Below are positions 1 to 9,243 of a stretch of 64,000 nucleotides of DNA, one piece after another. The first letter of the stretch is position 1. Each line of letters opens with the position of its first letter. The position numbers and the translations under genes are program-made. The DNA is from Nitrospira sp. (lineage in GTDB: Bacteria; Nitrospirota; Nitrospiria; Nitrospirales; Nitrospiraceae): positions 1 to 64,000 of the forward strand of contig JACOEL010000019.1 of assembly GCA_024998625.1 (NCBI GenBank), in the 5' to 3' direction. Below the pieces are notes generated by a model, which was not told where the DNA came from, did no database searches, and saw nothing but the letters and a program-made list of their open reading frames with translations.

Positions 1-265
1 GATCGGTGGTCGCCAGATGTTCCAGGTACCCATCGAGCGCGTGATACACATATGTAAGAAACACATAGGTTCGAGCCGAGGGTGTCTCCCGCACCGCCGC
101 CTGACAAGCCTCTACCGCCTGACGGTAGTCTGCGGCTTTGAGGAACACCGCAGCCCGCTGAAGATGTGATGGCTGCTCCGCCGCAGTCGGCTGAGCCGGA
201 ACCACCCCCTGAACCGAAACCCACAAGCACAACCCGACCAACAGGAAGAGCCGGTTTCGTCGCAT
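1..265 (-). CDS. Exported TPR-like protein, N-terminal part (cut by window edge)
   Basis: An open frame runs from an ATG at 265 off the left edge of the window, giving 88 visible residues. The N-terminus is a clear signal peptide: MRRNR, a hydrophobic core LFLLVGLCLWVSV and a likely cleavage site after VVPA. The mature part, starting near QPTAAEQ, contains a helix pair of TPR type (RAAVFLKAADYRQAVEACQAAV, then a following helix around TYVFLTYVYHAL). It is the last visible gene of the minus-strand run that begins with the MBL-fold gene, 78 bases after lptD. A periplasmic tetratricopeptide scaffold is the likely role; the rest of the protein is outside the window, so no closer call is possible. 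Confidence 0.6.
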   Translation of the reverse strand, partial: MRRNRLFLLVGLCLWVSVQGVVPAQPTAAEQPSHLQRAAVFLKAADYRQAVEACQAAVRETPSARTYVFLTYVYHALDGYLEHLATTD

Positions 266-343
266 AAGGATACGCCTCCCCCACCATGTCCGCATCGCGC
301 TCCGGGCCATCCAATCTCGACCAGCCAGGCGAGATTTCTCGGC

Positions 344-2827
344 TCAATACCGACCCATCGACATCGATTGTACCGGCATTGGACTCAGGGATCTCCCATA
401 GGGGCCACCTGGTGCAGCCCAGGGCAAGCCGCGATCCCCAACCAGCAATGGACCCAAAATCGTGCGCGCCACGATCGTGCCGAAGTTCTCCGTCCATCCG
501 ATGCCGGTCATACTCAGCATGAAGGAGTAACTCTGGCGATCCGGGAACTGCAGGTAGTACAGCCCGAGCGACCAGCACTTGCACGGATTTTGATAAAGGG
601 CGACCACATCGTATTCCGGACTGCGGCCGCCTTTGACATCGTAATAGCCCTTGGCGCCGACGGTCCAGCCCCACGGCGTTCGGAATCCGCCGCCGGCGGT
701 GACGAACTGGATCTCCTCGGTGGGAGCATAGACTTCATTAAACGAGACCGGGTTCCAAATATCGCCGCGCCGGACCCGGTTGCCGTCACGACTGAACCGT
801 TGCCCGACCTCCACGTACCAATAGTTGGATTGCTGCACCCGAAGATCGGTATTCCACTGGCTGAACGTCCCCCGGTAGGGATCGAGAAAGGCATCGACCG
901 TGAGATACGAATTCGTCGGAGGCAACATCTGTCCGCCGGTCACATTCTTTCCAAGCGCTTCGTTGACGCCGGGTGGACGAAAAAATTCCGGCGCGGTATT
1001 GCCGATCACCGCTCGTATCCACAAGTCGGACATTTTTCTCCCCTGCACCTCCACCGTCGCCGGCTGCAAGGGCTGCGTGAGAGATCCCAGAAACGGTAGC
1101 ACCCCGGGAGTAAACTCCCGCGCGCGGGTCTGCACCCCGCCCAGGTGATAACTCTGCGCCAGGGTCAAGTCGAGCCAGTTGAACGATTGGCCGTTCACCT
1201 GTTGTTCAAGCAGCTTGGTCCGGAGGGAATAGGTCAGGAGGTTCTTCTTCGGAATGTCATCGACTTGATCGATCTGGGCGATCTGAGACTGGTTACTCCC
1301 CGGCACGTATTCATACATCACGCTGGGTTCGATCGTGTGCAGGAAACTCCCGCCGTCCCCCCCGGTATACCGGCGGCTCAGCCGGGAAGAGGCATCCATG
1401 GCCGCCCAAAACGTCTCGCGGTGGAGAGGACTGGCCTCCTGAATGCCGCGTGTATAATAGACTTCCTTGAATTTAAAATGCGGCGTCAGTCCGATCACAT
1501 GCCCGACATCGATCACATCGGTGGTGACGCCGGGCATAAAATCCATGCGATTCACCGCGAATCCCTGCTCGCGATAAAAATTCACAAAGTTACTGTCGAG
1601 GTTCATGAGCAGCGGCAGCCCGAACGCCGACGTATTCGGCAACACATAGCCGACCTCCGGGAGACGCTGGAACGTGTCGGGACCGCCGGAGTTCAACGGC
1701 TGGAGATACTGGCCCAGAAAATAGGCGCTGCCGTAGGGCAGGCGTTGCGTCGCCAGCAATGTGGATTCCCCGCTGGGCGAGGCCCGCTGCGCCCCTGAAT
1801 TGCTCAACTGTTGGAGATACTGTCGATCCGATACAAACGACGCCTGTCCTCGCACCAGGAGGGTGTCCGTCACCTGTTGAACATGCTGGCCGCTGATCAA
1901 GCCTCGCAAGCGCCGCTCATCCGAAGCGGTCTGATCGACGCCCGACACATTCGGCAGCTTCGTCTGCTGCAGAAAGCTGGCGAACCACTGCCCGCTCGAC
2001 CGCCGGTCCAGGTAATAGCGATAGGTCAAATCGCTTCCGTACCCGAGATTCGAATAATACGAGGGTGCGATCGTCAAGTCCTGGCTGTGGTTGATGGCCC
2101 AGAAATAGCCCTGCTGGTAGTGCAGCCCGAACCGGTTGTCGTAGCCGGGCGTGGGAATGAGAAACCCGCTGTGACGATTGCTGAGCGGATAGGTCAGGGT
2201 CGGCACAGGGATGATGGGCGTATCCCGCATGCAGAGCCACGCCCGCTTCATCCCGATACTCTCGCCCGTGTTCACATCGAGATCGTCAAACTTGAATCGC
2301 CAGGCCGGCACTTCGCCGTCCTTGGCGTCACAATTCGTGAACGTCCCCTCTTTGATGCGATAGTGATCCTCTGACAGCCTCCGGATGCTGCGACCGGTAA
2401 AAAACGAGTTGCTCGGCCGGATATACATCGACCCATGGGTGATGACTCCGGCTTCAGTATTCACGTTCAACTCCAGCCGCTCCGATTTCAGATCGGAACT
2501 CGGGTCGAAGAAATGCACATGCCCGGTCGCCACTAAGGTCCCAGGCAGCGAATTGATCGTGACATGATCGGCCGTGAGCCGAAACGAGTCTTGCGTCACC
2601 ACCACCGACCCGTCCGCCTCGTACACCTCCTGCTCCTGAAGATGGTCGATACGTTCAGCCGTCACGGTGAGTGGCTGGTTGCTCGGTGAGGCGGTGGTCA
2701 CCGTTGATTGCGCCGAGACGAATTCGACCAGCAGCAACACACTGAGGAGGAGAGAGAGGAGAGCAATCCGGAACGGACAACCAGTCGCCCGACGCCGCAT
2801 GGAAGCCGAGTAGCGGTCTGGCCCCAT
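344..2827 (-). CDS. lptD: LPS-assembly protein LptD
   Basis: About 827 residues with a signal peptide (hydrophobic run IALLSLLLSVLLLVEFV ending in SAQ), then an OstA/LptA-like jellyroll domain (roughly residues 50-170: TAERIDHLQEQEVYEADGSV, ADHVTIN) and a long C-terminal beta-barrel domain (roughly 280-800). LptD is the outer-membrane pore that inserts lipopolysaccharide, working with lipoprotein LptE. The ATG at 2827 lies one base after the folC stop (TGAGATGG), which suggests translational coupling; a GTG at 2836 and a second ATG at 2800 are alternatives, and 2800 gives a tidier signal peptide. Length and layout fit the family. No lptE is seen nearby. Confidence 0.9.
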   Translation of the reverse strand: MGPDRYSASMRRRATGCPFRIALLSLLLSVLLLVEFVSAQSTVTTASPSNQPLTVTAERIDHLQEQEVYEADGSVVVTQDSFRLTADHVTINSLPGTLVATGHVHFFDPSSDLKSERLELNVNTEAGVITHGSMYIRPSNSFFTGRSIRRLSEDHYRIKEGTFTNCDAKDGEVPAWRFKFDDLDVNTGESIGMKRAWLCMRDTPIIPVPTLTYPLSNRHSGFLIPTPGYDNRFGLHYQQGYFWAINHSQDLTIAPSYYSNLGYGSDLTYRYYLDRRSSGQWFASFLQQTKLPNVSGVDQTASDERRLRGLISGQHVQQVTDTLLVRGQASFVSDRQYLQQLSNSGAQRASPSGESTLLATQRLPYGSAYFLGQYLQPLNSGGPDTFQRLPEVGYVLPNTSAFGLPLLMNLDSNFVNFYREQGFAVNRMDFMPGVTTDVIDVGHVIGLTPHFKFKEVYYTRGIQEASPLHRETFWAAMDASSRLSRRYTGGDGGSFLHTIEPSVMYEYVPGSNQSQIAQIDQVDDIPKKNLLTYSLRTKLLEQQVNGQSFNWLDLTLAQSYHLGGVQTRAREFTPGVLPFLGSLTQPLQPATVEVQGRKMSDLWIRAVIGNTAPEFFRPPGVNEALGKNVTGGQMLPPTNSYLTVDAFLDPYRGTFSQWNTDLRVQQSNYWYVEVGQRFSRDGNRVRRGDIWNPVSFNEVYAPTEEIQFVTAGGGFRTPWGWTVGAKGYYDVKGGRSPEYDVVALYQNPCKCWSLGLYYLQFPDRQSYSFMLSMTGIGWTENFGTIVARTILGPLLVGDRGLPWAAPGGPYGRSLSPMPVQSMSMGRY

Positions 2828-2828
2828 C

Positions 2829-4133
2829 TCAACCACGAACAGGTGAGAGGGAACACCCTCGGAGAAGGGCCTTGATCTCGCCGACCAGCATCAAGGAGCC
2901 CGTGACACAAATCAGATCGGACGGAGCGGCGGATCGCTTCGCGGCAGCCAGCGCATCGGCGGGGGTGGCCGCAACCTGGGCGGACGGCGCACAGTCTTGC
3001 AGGAGCGTGCGCAATTCCGAGCCGGTGGATGCACGCGGCAGATCCGCCTGTGTCAGGATCAACGCATCCACCTGGGGCAATAGCGGCGCAAGGAATTCGC
3101 GTGGATGTTTGTCGCGCATCATCCCTACGATCAGGCTGATTCGCGCCTCGGGCCGGCCACGCCGCCACTCGGCGAGATACTCGGCCAGCACAGCCGCAGC
3201 AGCGGGATTGTGCGCCCCATCCACCATAATCGTCGGCGACTCGGCGACAGTTTCCAACCGACCTTCCCATGCGACATGCTGCAATCCCTTCCGCACTGCC
3301 GTCTCGGACACGCCTAACCCGCGCTCGCGAGCGAGTTCGATCAAGGCCAGCGCGCAGGCGATATTGTCCAGCTGAAACCGTCCCTGGAGCGGGCAGGAAA
3401 GATGCTCGTAGTGCGAAGACCTGCCGGCATACCGGCAATCAGCCGTTGAATAGCCGTCACACTGAAACTCGCGCTCCAAACAATATACGGGAGCCTCCAC
3501 CTCCGATGCGCGCTGTTCAATGACCCGGCGAGTCGAGGGCTCGATGCGACCAAGCACGACCGGCACGGCTGGTTTCACAATGCCCGCCTTCTCGAATGCG
3601 ATCGCCTCCAACGTGGACCCGAGATAAGCCTCATGGTCCAAGCCGATCGTCGTAATGGCGCAGGCCAGCGGCGCCACCACATTGGTGGCGTCGAACCGTC
3701 CGCCCAACCCCACTTCAAGCACCGCCACATCCACCTGACAATCTGCAAAATAGCGGAACGCCAGCGCCGTAGTGAACTCAAAAAACGTCGGCGCAAGATC
3801 GGGCGCGGCGGTACCCCGTAAGGTCTCGACCAGTCTGCTGACCGTCTCCTCTGGAATCATCACACCGTTGACACGGATACGTTCACGGAAGTCGATCAGA
3901 TGCGGCGACGTATAGAGCCCGACCCGATAGCCGGCAGCCTGCAAGATGGCCGCAGTCATCGCCGCTGTGGAGCCTTTCCCGTTCGTCCCGCCGATGTGGA
4001 GCACCGGATAGCGACGATGCGGCTCCCCCACCCTGGTAAGCAGGGCGCGGATCGTCTCCAATCCCAACTTGATGCCGTGTTGCTGCAGGCCATAGAGAAA
4101 TTGAACGGTGGCGGAATAGGTCATTGTGGTCAT
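2829..4133 (-). CDS. folC: Bifunctional folylpolyglutamate synthase / dihydrofolate synthase
   Basis: This 434-residue Mur-ligase-type enzyme adds glutamate to dihydropteroate or folates in the cytoplasm. The ATP-binding loop GGTNGKGSTAAM sits near residues 48-59. Further family marks are TSPHLIDFRERIRVNG (substrate loop), FFEFTTALAFRYF, VLEVGLGGRFDATN (Mg/ATP site) and, in the C-terminal domain, MVDGAHNPAAA. Length is normal for FolC. It lies 19 bases downstream of accD and its stop abuts lptD, so it is part of the same minus-strand operon. The accD-folC pair is a common bacterial arrangement, which supports the call. Confidence 0.95.
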   Translation of the reverse strand: MTTMTYSATVQFLYGLQQHGIKLGLETIRALLTRVGEPHRRYPVLHIGGTNGKGSTAAMTAAILQAAGYRVGLYTSPHLIDFRERIRVNGVMIPEETVSRLVETLRGTAAPDLAPTFFEFTTALAFRYFADCQVDVAVLEVGLGGRFDATNVVAPLACAITTIGLDHEAYLGSTLEAIAFEKAGIVKPAVPVVLGRIEPSTRRVIEQRASEVEAPVYCLEREFQCDGYSTADCRYAGRSSHYEHLSCPLQGRFQLDNIACALALIELARERGLGVSETAVRKGLQHVAWEGRLETVAESPTIMVDGAHNPAAAAVLAEYLAEWRRGRPEARISLIVGMMRDKHPREFLAPLLPQVDALILTQADLPRASTGSELRTLLQDCAPSAQVAATPADALAAAKRSAAPSDLICVTGSLMLVGEIKALLRGCSLSPVRG

Positions 4134-4152
4134 TCGACGACGGTGGTCGAAA

Positions 4153-4989
4153 TTAGAAATGGCCGACCAGGGTACTGACCGCTTCCTTCAACTGTTTCCG
4201 TTCGACGATCATATCGATCATCCCGTGATCCAGCAAGAACTCGGCCCGTTGAAACTGATCCGGCAATTGCTGTTTGATGGTTTGCTCAATGACGCGCGGA
4301 CCGGCAAACCCGATCAGAGCCTTCGGCTCGGCAATAATGACGTCTCCCAGCATCGCAATGCTCGCGGTCACTCCGCCGAACGTCGGGTCCGCCAGGATCG
4401 AGATGAACGGCACCTTGGCTTCTCCCAACTTCGCCACCGCTGCGGACGTTTTGGCCATCTGCATGAGGGACAGGATACCCTCCTGCATGCGGGCGCCGCC
4501 CGAAGCCGTCACGAGAATCAACGGCATGCGCCCTTCCAATGCCCGATCGACGGCGCGGCAGATCTTTTCACCGACGACCGATCCCATACTGCCGCCCATG
4601 AACCCGAAATCGAAGACGCACAGCGCCACCTTGCGCCCGTTGATCGCCCCCTGGCCGATGACCATGGCGTCTTTACGGCCGGTCTTTTCCTGCTGCGCCT
4701 TGATCCGGTCTTTATACGTGCGGGTATCCTGAAACTGGAGCGGGTCTTGCGGCTCCAGCTCGGCGTCCCACTCTTTAAAGGTCCCGAGATCGACCAGCAG
4801 ATTGATACGTTCAATCACCGAAATGGGAAAATGATAGTCGCACTTCGGACAGACCTTATTGTTCCGGTCTACCTCCTTGCGGTACACGATCTCCCGGCAG
4901 TGATTACACTTCAGCCACATCCCCTCCGCCACTTTGGAGCGTTTGGGGGGCTCTGCCTCATCGGTTTTGCCTTTTTTAAACCATGCCAT
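4153..4989 (-). CDS. accD: Acetyl-CoA carboxylase carboxyltransferase subunit beta
   Basis: The 278-residue beta subunit of the carboxyltransferase half of acetyl-CoA carboxylase, which with AccA transfers the carboxyl group from biotin to acetyl-CoA to make malonyl-CoA for fatty-acid synthesis. The N-terminal zinc ribbon is visible as CNHC followed by CPKC (about residues 28-50). The crotonase-like core carries [15 protein letters not shown] and [19 protein letters not shown], the acyl-CoA/biotin site. Length and motifs are standard. It follows the MBL-fold gene by 10 bases and precedes folC by 19, so all are probably one transcript. Confidence 0.96.
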   Translation of the reverse strand: MAWFKKGKTDEAEPPKRSKVAEGMWLKCNHCREIVYRKEVDRNNKVCPKCDYHFPISVIERINLLVDLGTFKEWDAELEPQDPLQFQDTRTYKDRIKAQQEKTGRKDAMVIGQGAINGRKVALCVFDFGFMGGSMGSVVGEKICRAVDRALEGRMPLILVTASGGARMQEGILSLMQMAKTSAAVAKLGEAKVPFISILADPTFGGVTASIAMLGDVIIAEPKALIGFAGPRVIEQTIKQQLPDQFQRAEFLLDHGMIDMIVERKQLKEAVSTLVGHF

Positions 4990-4999
4990 CTATGCTCAC

Positions 5000-5788
5000 C
5001 TATAGTACAAGGGTTTGACCCTCTTCAAGCGCGGTCAAATGCGGAATACCCAGTTGCCCGAGCTCCTGCCGGATCTGGTCGCGAAACCGCGGCTTGAGAT
5101 GGTAGGCGTACACCGGCAACTCCGGCCGCGCCATCTTGGCAAATTCCTGTGCCAGCAGCGCCGGAGTCAGGTGTTTCGCCACATGTGCCAGCTCATCCAT
5201 CTCATTGGGAAACGAACTCTCGATAAACGCTGCCCGCAACCCGGTCACATCCTTCGCCGTCTGCCAGAGCGCGTCCGTTTGATAGGTATCACCGCTATAG
5301 AGCACCGTGTGCCCCCCCTCGCGAAGCAGGAACCCCACAGTCGGCACGACATGGTTGACACGAATCGGCGTCACACCCAGCCCGCACAACAGATCCTCTT
5401 GTCCCGCTCGAAGCGCGTGCGGCACAAAGACCGGTCTGAAGGGATCGGGTAGCCGGAAGAAATCAGGGTACACCGTTCCGTTAAAGATATGTGTGCGTAG
5501 CCCATCCAACACTTCAGGAATGGCCGCGATGACCACCGGCTCATCGATCTCACCGACGAGGTTATCGGCCAGCGTCGGCAATTCACGAATATGATCGAAA
5601 TGCAGATGGGTCAGCAGGACCACCCGGATGCGCCGCTGCTCATCGAGAAACAGGCGCGACCCGATCGTGCCGGCATCCACGAGCAGCTGGTTATTGACCA
5701 GAAAACCGCAGGTACCGCACTGGATCGGACCGTTCGCTCCCGGGACCAATTGCCCGGACCCATGACAGCCCAACACGCGGACATTCAT
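5000..5788 (-). CDS. MBL-fold metallohydrolase, class II cyclic-nucleotide phosphodiesterase type
   Basis: A 262-residue metallo-beta-lactamase-fold protein. The metal-binding signature THLHFDHIRELP (HxHxDH) is near residues 62-73, with a later Asp in YSGDTYQTDALW and a His in AYHLKPRF. The layout, with the motif early and FLLREGGHTVLYSGDTY in the middle, most resembles the class II cAMP phosphodiesterase or RNase Z-like branch. The true substrate cannot be read from sequence. It is the first gene of the minus-strand operon with accD, folC and lptD, 10 bases ahead of accD. Confidence 0.75.
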   Translation of the reverse strand: MNVRVLGCHGSGQLVPGANGPIQCGTCGFLVNNQLLVDAGTIGSRLFLDEQRRIRVVLLTHLHFDHIRELPTLADNLVGEIDEPVVIAAIPEVLDGLRTHIFNGTVYPDFFRLPDPFRPVFVPHALRAGQEDLLCGLGVTPIRVNHVVPTVGFLLREGGHTVLYSGDTYQTDALWQTAKDVTGLRAAFIESSFPNEMDELAHVAKHLTPALLAQEFAKMARPELPVYAYHLKPRFRDQIRQELGQLGIPHLTALEEGQTLVL

Positions 5789-5998
5789 GGCCCCGGATTC
5801 CCGGAACGTCCCTCGAACCCCGGCGCTCCCTCAGAAGCTTGTGGATGAGTCCTCCGCACTGCGCGGCAGAATAGCATACCTCTCGAAAAGGCGCACACAG
5901 ATTTGCACGGCCGGTGCCATGAGCCCCCCGCGCCGGGGGGTAGGGTACATCCCCAATCCGTTCCCGAATGCGACGGTGCTTTACCGTTCACAGATCGA

Positions 5999-6706
5999 CT
6001 AGGACCAGCCGCCGCCCAGCCCGATCCGGACCATCATGAGGAGTCCCAAACCGATACTGGCGAGACAGGCCAGGCCCTGCATCATCCAATAGGCGCGCGG
6101 ACCAACTGTGACAGCATAGACCACCGGCAGACTCAGTATCGCCCCGACGCCGACCATGCCGAGAATAGACCCTACGCCGAACACCACGATATAGCCCAGG
6201 CCTTGGCCGATTCCCGTCACCGTCGAGAGCACGATCAACATGAGCGCCGCGGAGCCGGCCAGCCCATGCGCCATTCCGATCAAAAGCGGCCGCAGCGATC
6301 CCTGATACCAATGTCCATGCGCGTGATCCGGCTGCAGATGGTGGCTATGTAGATGCACGTGCGGTTGTCCATCATGCTCATGCCGGTGGAGGTGCCATTG
6401 TTCCCGGTAGATCCGGCGGGCCAGCGAGAGGCCGAGCACCACCAGCATCACCCCGACGGCAAACTCAAACAGACTGGCAAGAGTCTCAGGAATCGTGAGG
6501 TTCAACGCCAGCAACAGGCTCCCGACACACAGCAACATCAGCGTGTGCCCCAGCCCCCAAAAGAATCCGATGGCCGTAGAGGCCTGGACCGTCGGACGCG
6601 CGGCCAATACCGTGGAGAGCGCGGCAAGATGATCCGCGTCCAGGGCATGACGCAGCCCCAGCACGAATCCGAGACTCAAAATGGTTAGGGTATGAGGATC
6701 GAACAT
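5999..6706 (-). CDS. Nickel/cobalt-type permease (NicO/UreH-like)
   Basis: A 235-residue membrane protein with about six hydrophobic segments. Helix I carries RHALDADH, the HX4DH signature of nickel/cobalt transporters. A cytoplasmic His-rich loop (WHLHRHEHDGQPHVHLHSHH, around residues 103-122) separates the two halves and is typical of metal permeases. The second half contains GMAHGLAGSAALMLIV, a repeat typical of UreH/NicO proteins. It probably moves Ni2+ or Co2+ across the inner membrane. It follows moaA by 60 bases on the same strand, so it may be co-transcribed with the moa genes, although its metal is not one used in that pathway. Confidence 0.78.
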   Translation of the reverse strand: MFDPHTLTILSLGFVLGLRHALDADHLAALSTVLAARPTVQASTAIGFFWGLGHTLMLLCVGSLLLALNLTIPETLASLFEFAVGVMLVVLGLSLARRIYREQWHLHRHEHDGQPHVHLHSHHLQPDHAHGHWYQGSLRPLLIGMAHGLAGSAALMLIVLSTVTGIGQGLGYIVVFGVGSILGMVGVGAILSLPVVYAVTVGPRAYWMMQGLACLASIGLGLLMMVRIGLGGGWS

Positions 6707-6766
6707 TCGCTGCTCCGGGAGAGGTGCCTCGACTGCCCCGGTAACAGGAACAGCATGAACTGACGG

Positions 6767-7819
6767 TCAGCCCCCTCGCGCATGCATTTCCAGGTGGGGA
6801 TCTTCGCGTAGACGGTTGATTTCGATGAGTTGTTGTTCCCGGAGGCCGAGCGCTTCGAGAGCCTTGCGCTCTTCGGCACCGCGATCCGCCCGCCCTTCCC
6901 AGGCAGCGGTAATCAACGATTTGATCTCGTCGCGGGAGCGACCCTGGCGCAACGGCGCCCGCAGGTCGAGGCCGTCCTTCGCATACAGGCAGAGATACCA
7001 CATGCCGTCCGCCGTGAGGCGGCTTCGATCGCAGGAACGGCAAAAGGGCGTGGTGGTGGACGGAATGATGCCGAAGCTGGTGCCGTCCGGTAAGCGGAAC
7101 CGCTCCGCCGGCGCAACACTGTTCTCGACGATGGGTGTGACTTCGCCATAGTGTCGGCCGATGTGCTCCAGCATCTCCGCCCGCGAAAGTACCTGGCTCA
7201 TGGACCAGTCCGTGGCCCCTCCCACATCCATGTACTCAATGAACCGGACCTCGCCGCCTACAGTTTTTCCGTACTCGATCAGATCGATGAGTTCATCGTC
7301 GTTGTACCCTTTGATGATGACCGTGTCGAATTTCAGCGAGGGAAACCCGGCCTGCACCACCGCCTTGATACCGTCGAACACCTGATGATGGAGATCTCGC
7401 TTGGTCAACGCGCGAAACCGGTCGGCCCGCAGGGTATCCAGACTGATCGTGACGCGATTCAACCCGGCAAACGACAGGTCGGCAGCCTGGTCCGCCATGA
7501 GCACGCCGTTGCTGGTGAGGGCGATCTCGGTAATCCGGCGATTCTCGGACAGTTGCCGGACAAACCGCGGCAAATCCCGACGCAACAATGGCTCCCCGCC
7601 CGTCAGCCGGACCTTGTCCACCCCCAGCTCCGTGAAGATCACCGTGAGTTGGGCCATCTCTTCAAAGGTCAGAATGGTATCGCGCGGCAACCAGGCATAA
7701 TCGTCTTCGGGCATACAATACTTACACCGAAGGTTGCAGCGATCGGTCACGGACAAACGCAGACTGCGAAGCGGGCGCCCTAACCGGTCGAAAATTGTGG
7801 GAGCAGGTGTATCGAGCAT
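6767..7819 (-). CDS. moaA: GTP 3',8-cyclase MoaA (radical SAM)
   Basis: A 350-residue radical SAM enzyme that starts molybdopterin synthesis by converting GTP to 3',8-cyclo-GTP, the substrate of MoaC. The N-terminal cluster motif CNLRCKYC is near residues 28-35, followed by VRLTGGEPLLRRDL (SAM-binding). The C-terminal [4Fe-4S] site is visible as CRSCDRSRLTADGMWYLCLY. The usual C-terminal Gly-Gly of MoaA is present, as the protein ends ARGG. It lies 65 bases after moaE in the operon moaC-moaD-moaE-moaA. Confidence 0.95.
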   Translation of the reverse strand: MLDTPAPTIFDRLGRPLRSLRLSVTDRCNLRCKYCMPEDDYAWLPRDTILTFEEMAQLTVIFTELGVDKVRLTGGEPLLRRDLPRFVRQLSENRRITEIALTSNGVLMADQAADLSFAGLNRVTISLDTLRADRFRALTKRDLHHQVFDGIKAVVQAGFPSLKFDTVIIKGYNDDELIDLIEYGKTVGGEVRFIEYMDVGGATDWSMSQVLSRAEMLEHIGRHYGEVTPIVENSVAPAERFRLPDGTSFGIIPSTTTPFCRSCDRSRLTADGMWYLCLYAKDGLDLRAPLRQGRSRDEIKSLITAAWEGRADRGAEERKALEALGLREQQLIEINRLREDPHLEMHARGG

Positions 7820-7884
7820 ATGCTGGTCCTAGTGACTCGAAGGCGCCGGCTTCTCCCCCCCCTGACAGCTTGCCCCTGACAGGG

Positions 7885-8358
7885 CTATGGGTGCTCCTCG
7901 ACCCACACCTCTCCTTCGGGGGTGCGTTCGAGTTTCCAAATCGGCGTAATTTGCTTCAGTTCGTCGATCGCCCACTGACAGGCACGGAAGGCCTCGGCGC
8001 GATGCTCTGCCGCGGCAATGATCAACACAATGTTCTCTCCGATCGTGAGCTCGCCGTACCGGTGCAAGACCAGCACTTCGATCACACCGAAATCTTTAAT
8101 AGCACGCTCTCGAATCTCCCGCAGCTTCTTCTGCGCCATGCCCTCGTAATGCTCGAAGGTGATGCCGTCCACATCCTTCCCCTTCGAGCGGTCACGGGCC
8201 GTACCCAGAAACATGGCAATGCCGCCGATCCGTTTGGAGCGTCGGCGTACCCGCTTGAGTTCCTCGTCGATCGAAAAATCTTCCCGTTGCACACGAACCA
8301 GCATCGCCTCGTCGTCGGTCGCGGGCTGGTCGGCTTTCGTGACCTGCTCAAGACTCAT
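7885..8358 (-). CDS. moaE: Molybdopterin synthase catalytic subunit MoaE
   Basis: A 157-residue MoaE. It pairs with MoaD to add two sulfurs to cyclic pyranopterin monophosphate. Family marks are GGIAMFLGTARDRSKGKDV, LEFEHYEGMA-type segment TFEHYEGMAQKKLREI, VLVLHRYGELTIGENIVLI and the C-terminal KQITPIWKLE. The start ATG overlaps the moaD stop by four bases (ATGA), and its ribosome-binding site AGGAG lies inside the last codons of moaD. The two subunits are therefore translationally coupled, as fits a 1:1 complex. Confidence 0.94.
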   Translation of the reverse strand: MSLEQVTKADQPATDDEAMLVRVQREDFSIDEELKRVRRRSKRIGGIAMFLGTARDRSKGKDVDGITFEHYEGMAQKKLREIRERAIKDFGVIEVLVLHRYGELTIGENIVLIIAAAEHRAEAFRACQWAIDELKQITPIWKLERTPEGEVWVEEHP

Positions 8359-8624
8359 CGCGTGCTCCTATGATTTCCACCCGCGAAGGGTGGCAATAAC
8401 GCAATTTCATCGCCGTCGTTCACTTCAAGCTCCTCGTGTGCGATCTCTTGATTGACCGACACCAGCACCTTTTTCTTCTGCAACAACTCACCGATCTTCG
8501 GATAGGCTGCATCGATCACCGACACCAGGTCCTTGACCCGTTTCCCGTCGTGCAGCGACAGCGACAGCGTCCCTTGGTTACCGGCCAGCATCTTGGTCAT
8601 GCCGAAAAGTTGTATCGTGACCAT
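8355..8624 (-). CDS. moaD: Molybdopterin synthase sulfur carrier subunit MoaD, with an unusual C-terminal tail
   Basis: An 89-residue ubiquitin-fold sulfur carrier. The start at 8624 lies two bases after the moaC stop (TGAGATG), with AGGAAGG just upstream; a longer frame to 8663 exists but lies within moaC. The conserved end LLPPFAGG is present, but the frame continues for six more residues (NHRSTR) before the stop. In MoaD the terminal glycine is adenylated by MoeB and becomes the thiocarboxylate, so it must be exposed. Either the tail is removed or this protein works differently. The tail codons also hold the moaE ribosome-binding site. Confidence 0.88.
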   Translation of the reverse strand: MVTIQLFGMTKMLAGNQGTLSLSLHDGKRVKDLVSVIDAAYPKIGELLQKKKVLVSVNQEIAHEELEVNDGDEIALLPPFAGGNHRSTR

Positions 8625-8625
8625 C

Positions 8626-9123
8626 TCAGCCGACCTTCCTGGTATAGAGGCCGGACTTCCCACCGGATTTCGTCAACAGGCAGATGTCGCCGAAGCTCAT
8701 GCCTCGATCCACCGCCTTGCACATATCATAGATCGTTAACGCGGCCACCGACGCGGCGGTCATGGCTTCCATTTCCACACCGGTCTGGCCGGTGGTCTTG
8801 GCCGTGGCGGTAATGGTGATCGCGCAACGCCCTTCCTGGTCGGGCTCGGTTGTTTCGGTGAAAGAAATATCGACGCTGGTCAGGAGGATGGGATGGCACA
8901 TGGGGATCAAATCCGGGGTCTTCTTCGCCCCCATCACCCCGGCGACCTGGGCGACGGCCAGCACATCGCCCTTGGCGATCTTCCCCTGTTGGATCTTTTC
9001 GAGGGTTTCGGGCTGAAGGAATACCGTGGCTTGCGCCGTCGCGAGACGCTCGGTGGAAGCCTTCGCCCCGACATCGACCATCCGTGCCCGCCCCGACTCG
9101 TTGAAATGCGTAAACTCGGCCAT
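8626..9123 (-). CDS. moaC: Cyclic pyranopterin monophosphate synthase MoaC
   Basis: A 165-residue MoaC, which converts 3',8-cyclo-GTP from MoaA into cyclic pyranopterin monophosphate. Visible family segments are [16 protein letters not shown] at the N-terminus, [29 protein letters not shown] (active-site His-Pro), and [23 protein letters not shown] in the C-terminal half. Length is normal. It is the first gene of the minus-strand moa operon; the 120 bases before it (9124-9243) separate it from the upstream beta-propeller gene and are where its promoter may lie. Confidence 0.95.
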   Translation of the reverse strand: MAEFTHFNESGRARMVDVGAKASTERLATAQATVFLQPETLEKIQQGKIAKGDVLAVAQVAGVMGAKKTPDLIPMCHPILLTSVDISFTETTEPDQEGRCAITITATAKTTGQTGVEMEAMTAASVAALTIYDMCKAVDRGMSFGDICLLTKSGGKSGLYTRKVG

Positions 9124-9243
9124 TCTCTACGCCAAATCAGCTGGTTGCCGCGTGTGAACCGCCGAATTATAGGAGCCGGTGAAAATGGGAGTCAAGAAGG
9201 GAAGCGGGCGTCACGTGTGCCTGCGTTGAGCCCTCACCCCCGT

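Noticed and set aside
368-2374. Several plus-strand frames of 180-240 residues opposite lptD
   Set aside because: lptD on the minus strand has a signal peptide and family motifs throughout; the plus frames have no domain.
5925-5945. CCCCCCGCGCCGGGGGG hairpin between the MBL-fold gene and the NicO-like gene
   Set aside because: It could be a terminator stem for the minus-strand NicO gene's upstream side, but there is no T-run and no gene ends there on either strand.
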